A stretch of DNA of 64,000 bases from Azoarcus sp. Aa7 (GTDB lineage Bacteria; Pseudomonadota; Gammaproteobacteria; Burkholderiales; Rhodocyclaceae). Made by a program: the position numbers and the translations under genes. The stretch covers positions 48,501 through 112,500 of the forward strand of contig NZ_QVLR01000080.1 in the NCBI RefSeq assembly GCF_014822185.1, written 5' to 3'. The notes below the pieces were generated by a model that did not search any database, was not told where the DNA came from, and worked only from the letters and a program-made list of their open reading frames with translations. This document shows, piece by piece, positions 45,147 through 54,401 of the stretch; the first letter of the stretch is position 1; each line of letters starts with the position of its first letter.

Positions 45147-45788
45147 CTACGCACCGGCCGTCGCCCGCGACGCCGCCACACTGCCGCCCTCGTCACGCAT
45201 CAGGCCGCGCACGCCGTTGAGGAAGATCCCGGTGACGATGGGCGCCATGTCGTGGAAGGTGAGCGGGCCGTCGGCACGCAGCCAGGTGAAGGTCCAGTTG
45301 ATCATCCCGAACAGGATCATCGTGACCGCCTTGTCGAGCTTGCGCCCCTGGAGGCCCGGCTCGACCCGCGCCAGCGCGTCGGCGAAGGCCGCGACGACGC
45401 GCCGCTGCTTGCCGGCGACGCTCTCCGCCTGCTCCTCCTTGAGGAACTTCACGTCCTGCACCAGAACCATGTGATGGTCCTGTGCGTGCTCGTATTCCTC
45501 CATGAAGCGCGTCACGAGCTCGGTGAAATGGTCCTCGGGGCCGAGCTTGCGTGCCTCGACGGAAGCGACGATCGCCAGCAGCTCGTCGATGTAGCTGTCG
45601 GCGATGTCGAACAGCAGGTGTTCCTTGTCGCGGTAGTAGTGGTACAGCAGCGGCTTGGACACGCCACAGGTCTGCGCGATCGCCGACATCGAGGCGTTGT
45701 GGAAGCCCTTTTCCGCGAACAGCCCCGCCGCCGCGCGCAACATCGCCGCGCGCTGCAGTTCGAAAGTGGGTGCCTTGCCTCGTGCCAT
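45147..45788 (-). CDS. paaR: TetR-family regulator, probable PaaR repressor of phenylacetate genes
   Basis: This is a 213-residue TetR protein. Its HTH is in LQRAAMLRAAAGLFAEKGFHNASMSAIAQTCGVSKPLLYHYYRDKEHL, and its C-terminal ligand-binding region ends IVTGIFLNGVRGLM. It follows paaE by 38 bp on the same strand, so it belongs to the paa transcript. In Burkholderia and Azoarcus, TetR-type PaaR represses paa genes and is released by phenylacetyl-CoA. A matching palindrome is present in the paaG promoter region, so autoregulation via the operon is expected. Confidence 0.85.
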   Translation of the reverse strand: MARGKAPTFELQRAAMLRAAAGLFAEKGFHNASMSAIAQTCGVSKPLLYHYYRDKEHLLFDIADSYIDELLAIVASVEARKLGPEDHFTELVTRFMEEYEHAQDHHMVLVQDVKFLKEEQAESVAGKQRRVVAAFADALARVEPGLQGRKLDKAVTMILFGMINWTFTWLRADGPLTFHDMAPIVTGIFLNGVRGLMRDEGGSVAASRATAGA

Positions 45789-45826
45789 ACCGGATGTCGT
45801 GCCTGTTGCGGGGCCAGCCGCGCCCC

Positions 45827-46909
45827 TCAGCGCTCGTCGAAACTGATGACGACGCGATCGGTGAGGGGGTGCGCCTGGCAGGTGAGAATGTAGCCGGCAT
45901 CGACGTCCGGCTGTTCGAGGGTGAAATTCTTGTCCATGCGCACCTTGCCCTCAAGCAGTTTCGCGCGGCAAGTGCAGCACACGCCGCCCTTGCACGAATA
46001 CGGCAGGTCCATGCCGGCGCGCAGCGCGACGTCGAGGATGGACGGATCCTCGGCGCGAAACTCCATCTCGCGCCTGAGGCCGTCGGCGATGACGGTGACC
46101 CTCGCCTGCGTCGCGTCGCCCGGTTCGACATGATGCTCGGGGGCGCTCACGGGCACGCCGAAGCGTTCGAGGTGGATGTGCTCGTGCGCAACGCCGGCCG
46201 CCTGCAGCGCGGCTTCCACCTCATCGATCATGCCGCCGGGGCCGCAGATGAAGGCCTCGTCGATGGTGTCGACGGGGATCAGCGTGTCGAGGAACATGCG
46301 CACGCGCTCGCCGTCGAGGCGGCCGTTGAACAGCGGCACTTCCTGCTCCTCGCGCGAGAACAGGTTGTACAGCGTGAAGCGCGACATGTAGCGGTTCTTC
46401 AGGTCCTCGAGCGTCTCGGCGAACATCACGCTCGCCTGGCGGCGGTTGCTGTAGACCAGCGTGAAGCGGCTGTCGGGCTCGGCGCGCAGCGTCGTTTTGA
46501 TCAGCGACAGGATCGGCGTGATGCCGCTGCCCGCGGCGAAGGCGACGTAGTGCCTGGCGTGCGCGGGGTCGAGCGGGGTGTGGAAGCGCCCTTCCGGCGT
46601 CATGATCTCCAGCACGTCGCCGGCCTTGATGCCGCCGTCGTTGGCCCAGGTGGAAAATGCGCCGCCGTTGATCTTCTTGATCGCGACGCACAGTTCACCG
46701 TCGTCGACACCGGAACAGATCGAGTAGGAGCGGCGCAGCTCCTCGCCGTTGACCTGGACCTTGAGGTTGAGGTGCTGGCCCTGCTCGAAGCGGTAGTCCT
46801 CGGCGAGCTCGGCCGGGATCTCGAAGCGCAGGCTCACCGCCTCGGGCGTCTCGCGGCGCACCTCGGCGACTTTCAGCGGATGGAATTTCGGCGTTCTGTG
46901 CGTCGTCAT
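45827..46909 (-). CDS. paaE: Phenylacetyl-CoA epoxidase reductase subunit PaaE
   Basis: This is the 360-residue NADPH-dependent reductase of the PaaABC(D)E ring-epoxidising complex. The N-terminal FAD domain includes RRSYSICSG and GGAFSTWAND. The NAD(P) domain includes AFAAGSGITPILSLIKTTL and EAFICGPGGMID. The C-terminal plant-type [2Fe-2S] ferredoxin domain carries its cysteines in PYSCKGGVCCTCRAKLLEG and ILTCQAHP. The start at 46909 has GAGGAGA about 7 nt upstream. It follows paaD in the usual ABCDE order. Confidence 0.95.
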   Translation of the reverse strand: MTTHRTPKFHPLKVAEVRRETPEAVSLRFEIPAELAEDYRFEQGQHLNLKVQVNGEELRRSYSICSGVDDGELCVAIKKINGGAFSTWANDGGIKAGDVLEIMTPEGRFHTPLDPAHARHYVAFAAGSGITPILSLIKTTLRAEPDSRFTLVYSNRRQASVMFAETLEDLKNRYMSRFTLYNLFSREEQEVPLFNGRLDGERVRMFLDTLIPVDTIDEAFICGPGGMIDEVEAALQAAGVAHEHIHLERFGVPVSAPEHHVEPGDATQARVTVIADGLRREMEFRAEDPSILDVALRAGMDLPYSCKGGVCCTCRAKLLEGKVRMDKNFTLEQPDVDAGYILTCQAHPLTDRVVISFDER

Positions 46910-46947
46910 GTTTGTGTCTCCTCGATCGCTTCTCGTGGCGATTCGAA

Positions 46948-47436
46948 TCAGATTGGCTTGAAATACTCGAACGGTTCGAGGCAGCTCTGGCAGCGGTACA
47001 GTGCCTTGCACGCGGTCGAGCCGAATTGCGACAGGCGCGTCGTGTCGGTCGAGCCGCAGCGCGGGCAGGCGAGCTTGCGCGGCACGAAGCGGATCGGCTG
47101 CGGGCCGACGGGCGCATCCCCTCCCGGGGGTGCGATGCCGTAGGCGCGCAGCTTTTCCTTCGCCGGCTCGGTGATCCAGTCGGTGGTCCAGGCCGGCGCG
47201 ATGCGCGTCTCGACGGAAACCTCGCCCGCGCCGGCGGCGACCAGCGCGTCGTGGATGCTCTGCGAGATCACCTCGGTCGCCGGGCAGCCCGAGTAGGTCG
47301 GCGTGACGACGACGTGCAGGCCGCCGTCGCGCGCGAGGACCTCGCGCACGATGCCGAGCTCGGTCACCGAGATCACCGGGATCTCGGGGTCGGGCACGGC
47401 GTGGAGAACGTCCCAGGCTTGGGTTTCGGTCAGCAT
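46948..47436 (-). CDS. paaD: Phenylacetate degradation protein PaaD (iron-sulfur/MIP18-like)
   Basis: This is a 162-residue protein with an N-terminal DUF59/MIP18-like fold (AWDVLHAVPDPEIPVISVTELGIVREV and TYSGCPATEVISQSIHDAL). A C-terminal zinc-ribbon-like tail carries four cysteines (CPRCGSTDTTRLSQFGSTACKALYRCQSC). PaaD is needed for epoxidase activity in vivo, probably in Fe-S cluster or complex maturation. The ATG at 47436 is preferred, since the extra upstream frame runs into an intergenic inverted repeat. It lies between paaC and paaE. Confidence 0.94.
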   Translation of the reverse strand: MLTETQAWDVLHAVPDPEIPVISVTELGIVREVLARDGGLHVVVTPTYSGCPATEVISQSIHDALVAAGAGEVSVETRIAPAWTTDWITEPAKEKLRAYGIAPPGGDAPVGPQPIRFVPRKLACPRCGSTDTTRLSQFGSTACKALYRCQSCLEPFEYFKPI

Positions 47437-47467
47437 TGCGATGCTTTCCAGCGTTCGTGCGGCACCC

Positions 47468-47572
47468 GTAGGGCGGGAAAGCCGAAGGCCGAATGTGGCA
47501 ACTGCGCCGCCAAATGCGCGCATCGGGCCGGCACCGCCGCGTGGCGGGATGCGCTACGCTTTCCCGCCCTAC
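47468..47572. repeat. Inverted repeat (REP-like) inside the paa operon
   Basis: GTAGGGCGGGAAAGC (47468-47482) is repeated as the exact reverse complement at 47558-47572, with 75 bp between. It occupies most of the 154-bp gap between paaC and paaD, whereas the other paa gaps are short. The layout resembles the longer repeat after dsbD but the sequence is different. Confidence 0.75.
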
Positions 47573-47590
47573 GATTCGTGCCTTCGTCGA

Positions 47591-48352
47591 TCACCATTGC
47601 GCTCCGGGGTAGGTGCGCTGCAGGTACTGCATCTCGGACAGCAAGTGCCCCAGATGCTCGCTGTGGCGGCCGAACTTGCCGTAGGACTTGAACGGCGTGC
47701 GCGCCGGCACGGTCAGCGTGGCTTCGTTCAGCACCGGCACGACCACGGCTTCCCACGCGGCTTCGAGCTCGCTCCACGCCGGGCCGATGCCCGCGGCGGC
47801 CACGGCCTCGTCGCTCGGCGTCGCGGCGAAGAACTCGGCGGTGTAGGGCCACAGGTAGTCGAGCGCTGCCTGCGTGCGCTCGTGGGATTCGGACGTGCCG
47901 TCGCCCAGGCGCACGACCCAGTCGCCGGCGTGCTGCGCGTGGTAGCGCGCTTCCTTGATGCTCTTCGCGGCGATCGCGGCGAGTTCCGTGTCGCTGGAGG
48001 CAAGCAGGCGTTCCCACATCAGCACCTGGAAGCTGGCGAAGAGGAAGTTGCGCACCATCGTGCGGCCGAAATCGGCGTTCGGCAGCTCGCACAGGGTCAG
48101 GTTGCGGTAGAGCATCTCGGTGCGCAGGAAGGCGAGCTGGTCCTCGTCGCGGCCCTTGCCTTCGAGCTGGCCGACGCGGGTGAGCAGCATGCGCGCCTGG
48201 CCGATCAGGTCGAGCGACATGTTCGCGAGCGCCATGTCCTCTTCGAGCACCGGCGCATAGCCGCACCATTCGGACATGCGCTGGCCGAGGATCAGTGCGT
48301 TGTCGCCGAGGCGGGTGACGTATTCGATGTGTGCAGGGTTGGGGGTGGTCAT
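47591..48352 (-). CDS. paaC: Phenylacetyl-CoA epoxidase structural subunit PaaC
   Basis: This is a 253-residue ferritin-like helical subunit without a di-iron centre, which pairs with PaaA in the epoxidase core. Family phrases include YVTRLGDNALILGQRMSEWCGYAPVLEEDMALANMSLDLIGQARMLL, ARYHAQHAGDWVVRLGDGTSESHERTQAALDYLWPYTAEFF and the C-terminal LSEMQYLQRTYPGAQW. It follows paaB by 13 bp. Confidence 0.96.
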   Translation of the reverse strand: MTTPNPAHIEYVTRLGDNALILGQRMSEWCGYAPVLEEDMALANMSLDLIGQARMLLTRVGQLEGKGRDEDQLAFLRTEMLYRNLTLCELPNADFGRTMVRNFLFASFQVLMWERLLASSDTELAAIAAKSIKEARYHAQHAGDWVVRLGDGTSESHERTQAALDYLWPYTAEFFAATPSDEAVAAAGIGPAWSELEAAWEAVVVPVLNEATLTVPARTPFKSYGKFGRHSEHLGHLLSEMQYLQRTYPGAQW

Positions 48353-48365
48353 CTTTGCAGCCCTC

Positions 48366-48653
48366 TCACATGTGGTTAACTTCGTCGGGCAGCTGGTAGA
48401 AGGTCGGGTGCCGGTAGATCTTGTCCTCGGCCGGGTCGAACAGCTCGGGCTTGGCGTCCGGGTCCGAGGCGACGATGTGGTCGGCCTGCACGACCCAGAT
48501 GCTCACGCCTTCCTGGCGACGGGTGTACACGTCGCGCGCGACCTGCAGCGCGAGCTTCGCGTCGGGCGCATGCACGCTGCCGCAGTGTTTGTGATCGAGT
48601 CCGTTGCGGCTGCGCACGAAGACTTCCCACAGCGGCCATTCCTTGCGTTCCAT
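48366..48653 (-). CDS. paaB: Phenylacetyl-CoA epoxidase subunit PaaB
   Basis: This is the 95-residue small subunit bridging PaaAC heterodimers. The sequence (WPLWEVFVRSRNGLDHKHCGSVHAPDAKLALQVARDVYTRRQEGVSIWVVQADHIVASDPD) is the canonical PaaB pattern and length. It lies between paaA and paaC. Confidence 0.96.
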   Translation of the reverse strand: MERKEWPLWEVFVRSRNGLDHKHCGSVHAPDAKLALQVARDVYTRRQEGVSIWVVQADHIVASDPDAKPELFDPAEDKIYRHPTFYQLPDEVNHM

Positions 48654-48720
48654 GTCTCTTCTCCTCTCGTGAGGGCTGGCCGGGGCCGCCCTTTCTGTCG
48701 GTGTGTTGCGGATATTCCTG

Positions 48721-49722
48721 TCAGGCCGCCTGGTGCTCGCGCGCGGCGCGCTTGCGCTCGTGCTCGAGCGCGGCCTCGCGCACCCAGGCGCCGTCTTCCC
48801 AGGCCTTCACGCGCGCGGCGAGGCGGTCGACGTTGCCCTGGCCGTGGCCATTGACGACGTTCCAGAACTCGTCCCAGTCGATCGCGCCGAAGTCGTGATG
48901 GCCGCGCTCGGCGTTCCACTTCAGCTCGGGGTCGGGCATCGTCACGCCCAGCACCTTCGCCTGCTCGACGGTCGCATCGACGAACTTCTGGCGCAGGTCG
49001 TCGTTGGAGATGCGCTTGATGCCCCAGCGCGAACTTTGCGCCGAGTTGGGGGAATCCTTGTCGTGCGGGCCGAACATCATGATCGACGGCCACCACCAGC
49101 GATTGACCGCGTCCTGCACCATCTCGCGCTGCTCCTGGGTGCCCTTCATCATCGCCAGCAGCAGGTCGTAGCCCTGGCGCTGGTGGAAGGATTCCTCCTT
49201 GCAGATGCGCACCATCGCGCGCGCGTAGGGGCCGTAGCTGCACTTGCACAGCGGGATCTGGTTCATGATCGCGGCGCCGTCGACGAGCCAGCCGATCACG
49301 CCGATGTCCGCCCAGGTCAGTGTCGGGTAGTTGAAGATGGAGCTGTACTTGGCGCGGCCGGTGTGCAGCGCCTCCAGCAGCTCGTCGCGCGACACGCCCA
49401 GCGTCTCGGCGGCGGCATACAGATACAGGCCGTGGCCGCCCTCGTCCTGCACCTTGGCGAGCAGGATCGCCTTGCGCTTCAGCGTCGGCGCGCGCGTGAT
49501 CCAGTTGCCTTCGGGCAGCATGCCGACGATCTCGGAATGCGCGTGCTGGCTGATCTGGCGCACCAGCGTCTTGCGGTAGGCCTCGGGCATCCAGTCCTTG
49601 GCCTCGATGTAGCCGCCGGCGTCGATCTTCGCGTCGAACTCGGCCTGGTACTCGGGATTCTCGACCGCGCGCGGCCCCTTGTCGGGGTTCTGCTGCGGGA
49701 CGTCCAGTGCTTGGGTATACAT
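48721..49722 (-). CDS. paaA: Phenylacetyl-CoA epoxidase catalytic subunit PaaA
   Basis: This is the 333-residue di-iron monooxygenase subunit that epoxidises the aromatic ring of phenylacetyl-CoA using O2. Metal-ligand helices are visible as [25 protein letters not shown] and [19 protein letters not shown], each with the Glu/His pattern of carboxylate-bridged di-iron proteins. Other PaaA marks are [30 protein letters not shown]. It heads the ABCDE block and is preceded by paaK after an 89-bp gap. Confidence 0.96.
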   Translation of the reverse strand: MYTQALDVPQQNPDKGPRAVENPEYQAEFDAKIDAGGYIEAKDWMPEAYRKTLVRQISQHAHSEIVGMLPEGNWITRAPTLKRKAILLAKVQDEGGHGLYLYAAAETLGVSRDELLEALHTGRAKYSSIFNYPTLTWADIGVIGWLVDGAAIMNQIPLCKCSYGPYARAMVRICKEESFHQRQGYDLLLAMMKGTQEQREMVQDAVNRWWWPSIMMFGPHDKDSPNSAQSSRWGIKRISNDDLRQKFVDATVEQAKVLGVTMPDPELKWNAERGHHDFGAIDWDEFWNVVNGHGQGNVDRLAARVKAWEDGAWVREAALEHERKRAAREHQAA

Positions 49723-49811
49723 GCTGCGGTCTCCTCCTCTCTCATTCTTTACCGGCTTGAGTGCGCGGCCCGGGCGCGCGAACGACGCGCGCAGCAGACC
49801 TGTTCAGGCAC

Positions 49812-51134
<1,323 letters not shown>

Positions 51135-51249
51135 TGCTCTCTCTCCTCCTGGTTTCTTCGGTTTGCGCGGATTTCGTATGATTCCGGAATTATTCCCCGC
51201 ATCTGGGGAATCCCGGGTGACCCGCGTCAAACGCCTTTCACAATTCCAT

Positions 51250-51714
51250 TCACAACTCGACGACTGCCCTTCCCTTCAGTCGATAGGACCTGCCGCGCAT
51301 CACCGCGATCAGCTCGCCCCTGGGGTTGGTGACGCTGATGTCGTACACGCCGGTGCGGCCGGCGGCGAACACTTCCTTCGCCTCGGCGCACAGGACGTCG
51401 CCGGGACGGCCGGGGGCCATGAAGTCGAGGCTGATGCCGGACGCCACGGTCTGCTCGTTGTAGCTGTTGCACGCGTAGGCGAAAGCCGTGTCGGCGAGCA
51501 CCGTGATGAAGCCGCCGTGGCAGATCGCGAAGCCGTTCAACATCTCCTCGCGCACCGTCATCGTCACCTTCGCGTAGCCGGGGCCAACCGCCTCGAAGCG
51601 GATGCCGTTGGCGTGCAGCACGCGGTCGTTCTCCGCCATGCCGTCGCGCACGCGCTCGGCGAGGACCTGCGGATCCAGCCCGTTCGTGAGATCGCGATAA
51701 CCCGCCTCAGTCAT
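51250..51714 (-). CDS. paaI: Hydroxyphenylacetyl-CoA thioesterase PaaI
   Basis: This is a 154-residue hotdog-fold thioesterase. The catalytic-loop phrase EEMLNGFAICHGGFITVLADTAFAYACNSYNEQTVASG is typical of PaaI, with the asparagine/aspartate pair of this family. It removes CoA from dead-end products such as 2-hydroxyphenylacetyl-CoA and so rescues CoA. The gene starts inside the 3' end of paaH (8-bp overlap), indicating coupling. Confidence 0.94.
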   Translation of the reverse strand: MTEAGYRDLTNGLDPQVLAERVRDGMAENDRVLHANGIRFEAVGPGYAKVTMTVREEMLNGFAICHGGFITVLADTAFAYACNSYNEQTVASGISLDFMAPGRPGDVLCAEAKEVFAAGRTGVYDISVTNPRGELIAVMRGRSYRLKGRAVVEL

Positions 51715-53239
51715 ACATCGCCTCCCCGTTGCAGGCCTTGCGGCGCAGCAGCGGCGACACGCGATAGCGCTCCTCGCCGTAGTGATCCTTGAGGTTCGCG
51801 AGCACCTCGACGACGAAACCCGCGCCGAGCTGGTCGGCCCATGCGAGCGGGCCGCCCTTGGGGTAGTTGGTGCCGTAGCGCATCGCGGTATCGACGTCGC
51901 GCGCACTGGCCACGCCCTGCAGCACCGCGTCGGCGGCCTCGTTGGCGAGCATCGCGACGGTACGCAGCGCGATCAGGCCGGCCACGTCGTCGATCGCGCT
52001 GACCTTGAAGCCGGCCTTCTGGAAGGTGCCGGCGACGACGCGCAAGGCGCCCTGCCCGCACTGGTCGGCGCGCGTGAGCGCAATGCGCGTGCTGGTCGAG
52101 TAGTCGAGGCACAGGTCGAAGAGCACGAGATTCGGCACGCGCTCCTCGTCCGCGCGCAGCGTCGCCGTGCGCCCATCGGTGAGCGCGACGCGCGCGGCGC
52201 CGATCTGCATCCAGCCACGCCTGCCGTGCATGCCCGCCTCGCGCCGCACCTCGATGCCGGCCGCTTCGAGGCGCGCGAGGAGCGGCGCCGCCGCGCCGAT
52301 GTCGCCGACCACGGTGACGCGCGGCTCGCCGTCCTGTGCCGGCTCGTCCTGCGGCACCGCCTTCGCGGCGAGTTCGCCGTATTCGTAGATGCCGCGCCCA
52401 GTCTTGCGCCCCAGCCGGCCGGCCGCGACGAGTTCCTGCTGGAACTGGCTCGGCGCAAAGCGGCGGTCGCAGAAGTAGGCCTCGAACACCGACTTCGTCA
52501 CCGCGAAGTTCACGTCGTGGCCGATCAGGTCCATCAGTTCGAACGGGCCCATCGCGAAGCCACAGCCTTCGCGCAGGATCGCGTCCAGCGTCGCCGGCTC
52601 GGCCTCGTGCTCGGCGAGCACGCGCAGCGCCTCGGCGTAATACGGACGCGCGACGCGGTTCACGATGAAACCCGGCGTCGAAGCGGCATGCACGGGCACC
52701 TTGCTCCAGTCGCGCGCCGTCGCATACAGGCACTCGGCGACCTCGCGCTCGGTGTTGAGCCCCGACACCACTTCGACCAACGCCATGCGCGGCGCGGGGT
52801 TGAAGAAGTGCAGGCCGGCGAGCCGGCCGGGACGGGCAAGCCCGGCCGCCATCGCGTTGATCGACAGCGACGAGGTGTTGCTCGCGATGATCGCGTCCGC
52901 GCCGAGCGTGCTTTCCAGCTCGGCAAAGAGCTTGCGCTTGACCTCGAGGTTCTCGACGATCGCCTCGATCGCGAGGCCGGCGTCCGCCGCCTCGGCCAGC
53001 GCCGCGACCGGCACGACGCGTTCGAGCGTCGCCGCGGCTTCGGCCGGGTCGAGCCGGTTCTTCGACACGAGGAACTTCAGGTCCTTGTCGATCGCCGCGC
53101 GGCCGGCAGCGATCGCCTCGGTGCGGCCGTCGTAGAGGTATACCGTGTGCCCAGCGCGCGCCGCCACCTGGGCGATGCCGCTGCCCATCGCGCCGGCGCC
53201 GATTACGACGACCTTCACATCCTTGGCGAGGGCCGTCAT
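51707..53239 (-). CDS. paaH: 3-hydroxyacyl-CoA dehydrogenase PaaH
   Basis: This 510-residue NAD-dependent dehydrogenase acts late in the pathway on 3-hydroxyadipyl-CoA. The Rossmann motif VVVIGAGAMGSGIAQVAARAG starts near residue 8. The catalytic histidine region is LAGLHFFNPAPRMALVEVV, and two C-terminal 3HCDH domains follow (GFIVNRVARPYYAEALR... and KVSAIDDVAGLIALRTVAMLANEAADAV). The length is that of the PaaH subfamily, longer than the 280-310 residues of single-domain homologues. It abuts paaG directly. Confidence 0.94.
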   Translation of the reverse strand: MTALAKDVKVVVIGAGAMGSGIAQVAARAGHTVYLYDGRTEAIAAGRAAIDKDLKFLVSKNRLDPAEAAATLERVVPVAALAEAADAGLAIEAIVENLEVKRKLFAELESTLGADAIIASNTSSLSINAMAAGLARPGRLAGLHFFNPAPRMALVEVVSGLNTEREVAECLYATARDWSKVPVHAASTPGFIVNRVARPYYAEALRVLAEHEAEPATLDAILREGCGFAMGPFELMDLIGHDVNFAVTKSVFEAYFCDRRFAPSQFQQELVAAGRLGRKTGRGIYEYGELAAKAVPQDEPAQDGEPRVTVVGDIGAAAPLLARLEAAGIEVRREAGMHGRRGWMQIGAARVALTDGRTATLRADEERVPNLVLFDLCLDYSTSTRIALTRADQCGQGALRVVAGTFQKAGFKVSAIDDVAGLIALRTVAMLANEAADAVLQGVASARDVDTAMRYGTNYPKGGPLAWADQLGAGFVVEVLANLKDHYGEERYRVSPLLRRKACNGEAMYD

Positions 53240-54073
53240 TCAATCACCCTTGAAATTCGGGCTGCGCTTCTCGATGAACGCGGCGACCCCTTCGCGGTAG
53301 TCGTTCGAGTTGCCGCACACGGTCATCAGGTCGCGCTCGAGGTTGAGCTGGGTCTCGAAGTCGTTGGTCGAGCTCGCCCAGATCGCCTGCTTGGTCTTCG
53401 CGTAGCCAAAGGTCGGCCCCTTCGCGAGGCTTGCCGCCACCTGCTGCACGGTCGGCATCAGCGCGTCGTCATCGACGCATTTCCAGATCAGGCCCCAGGC
53501 CTCGGCCTGCTCGGCCGACAGCTTCTCGCCCAGCAGCGCCATGCCCATCGCGCGCGCCGGCCCCACGAGGCGCGGCAGAATCCAGCTGCCGCCGGTGTCC
53601 GGCACGACGCCGAGCTTGCTGAAGGACTGGATGAAGCTCGCCGAGCGCGCCGCGAACACGAGGTCGCACGCGAGCGCGATGCTCGCGCCGGCGCCGGCCG
53701 CGACGCCATTCACCGCGGCGATCACCGGCAGCTCCAGGCTGCGCAGCGCGAGCACGAGCGGCTTGTAGTTCTTCTCGACGGAGTCACCGAGATCCACCGG
53801 CGCAGCCCCCGGCGCCACGGCGCGGTCCGACAGATCCTGCCCGGCACAGAAGCCGCGCCCGGCGCCGGTCAGCACCAGCACGCGCACGACGCCCGCCGCG
53901 CGCCCTTCCCTGACCTTCGCCAGCGCCGCGCGCACCTCCTCGTGCATCCGGCCCGTGAACGAGTTCAGCCGGTCCGGCCGGTTCAGCGTCAGCGTCGCGA
54001 CGCCTTCGGCCACATCGAGGCGAATCGTCTCGCCCTGCATGCTCCAATCCGTTCTGCCCAACGCGCCGCTCAT
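53240..54073 (-). CDS. paaG: Ring-epoxide isomerase PaaG (enoyl-CoA hydratase family)
   Basis: This is a 277-residue crotonase-fold enzyme. PaaG converts the 1,2-epoxide of phenylacetyl-CoA to an oxepin and also isomerises downstream enoyl-CoAs. Marks are LTLNRPDRLNSFTGRMHEEV, GRGFCAGQDLSDR, the oxyanion region AAVNGVAAGAGASIALACDLVFAARSASFIQSFSKLGVVPDTGGSWILPR. The ATG at 54073 with a strong AGGAGGAG is chosen over one 11 codons later. It is the first gene of the leftward paa operon. Confidence 0.92.
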   Translation of the reverse strand: MSGALGRTDWSMQGETIRLDVAEGVATLTLNRPDRLNSFTGRMHEEVRAALAKVREGRAAGVVRVLVLTGAGRGFCAGQDLSDRAVAPGAAPVDLGDSVEKNYKPLVLALRSLELPVIAAVNGVAAGAGASIALACDLVFAARSASFIQSFSKLGVVPDTGGSWILPRLVGPARAMGMALLGEKLSAEQAEAWGLIWKCVDDDALMPTVQQVAASLAKGPTFGYAKTKQAIWASSTNDFETQLNLERDLMTVCGNSNDYREGVAAFIEKRSPNFKGD

Positions 54074-54231
54074 GTCTCCTCCTGTCATCCCTCTGCACAA
54101 ACGCCCACCCATGCCCTCAGGCGGCGGTTCTGCAGAGTCTCCTTCTTCGGATCGCCCGGAAGGCTTCGAGGCCTCCTGTCGGCGGGGTCGGCGCCCGGTA
54201 GTCCGAGCTTTCTTTCTAGCCCGGCCTTTGT

Positions 54232-54247
54232 TTGACCGACCGGTCAA
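54232..54247. promoter_or_regulatory. Probable PaaR operator
   Basis: TTGACCGACCGGTCAA is a 16-bp palindrome with one mismatched pair (7 of 8). It lies between divergent paaG and paaN and covers the predicted paaG transcription start (about 54243). TetR-type PaaR proteins of Betaproteobacteria recognise ACCGACCGGT-like palindromes, as far as I recall. Confidence 0.75.
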
Positions 54248-54250
54248 TCA

Positions 54251-54280
54251 ATAGTAAGCTTGATCCAGATCAAAAGACAA
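54251..54280 (-). promoter_or_regulatory. Predicted paaG operon promoter
   Basis: On the minus strand TTGTCT (54280-54275), an 18-bp spacer and TACTAT (54256-54251) form a plausible sigma-70 promoter. The start would be near 54243, giving a leader of about 170 nt before paaG. The gap 54074-54401 holds this promoter and the two operators but no gene. Confidence 0.6.
54260..54273. promoter_or_regulatory. Perfect FNR/ANR-type box in the paaG promoter
   Basis: TTGAT-CCAG-ATCAA matches the FNR consensus at all ten specified positions. It lies wholly inside the -35/-10 spacer of the predicted paaG promoter, a repressing position for paaG. It is 129 bp upstream of the divergent paaN start codon. 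Confidence 0.7.
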
Positions 54281-54401
54281 CAGTTTTTTGCTTGACAAGC
54301 TTCACCGCAGCGCAGCAATGCGCCAGCCGCTATAACAAGGTCAGCAGCACCGATCCGCAGGGGCCGCAGAAGCCCCGCCCCATCACCAGAGGAGACCCTC
54401 G

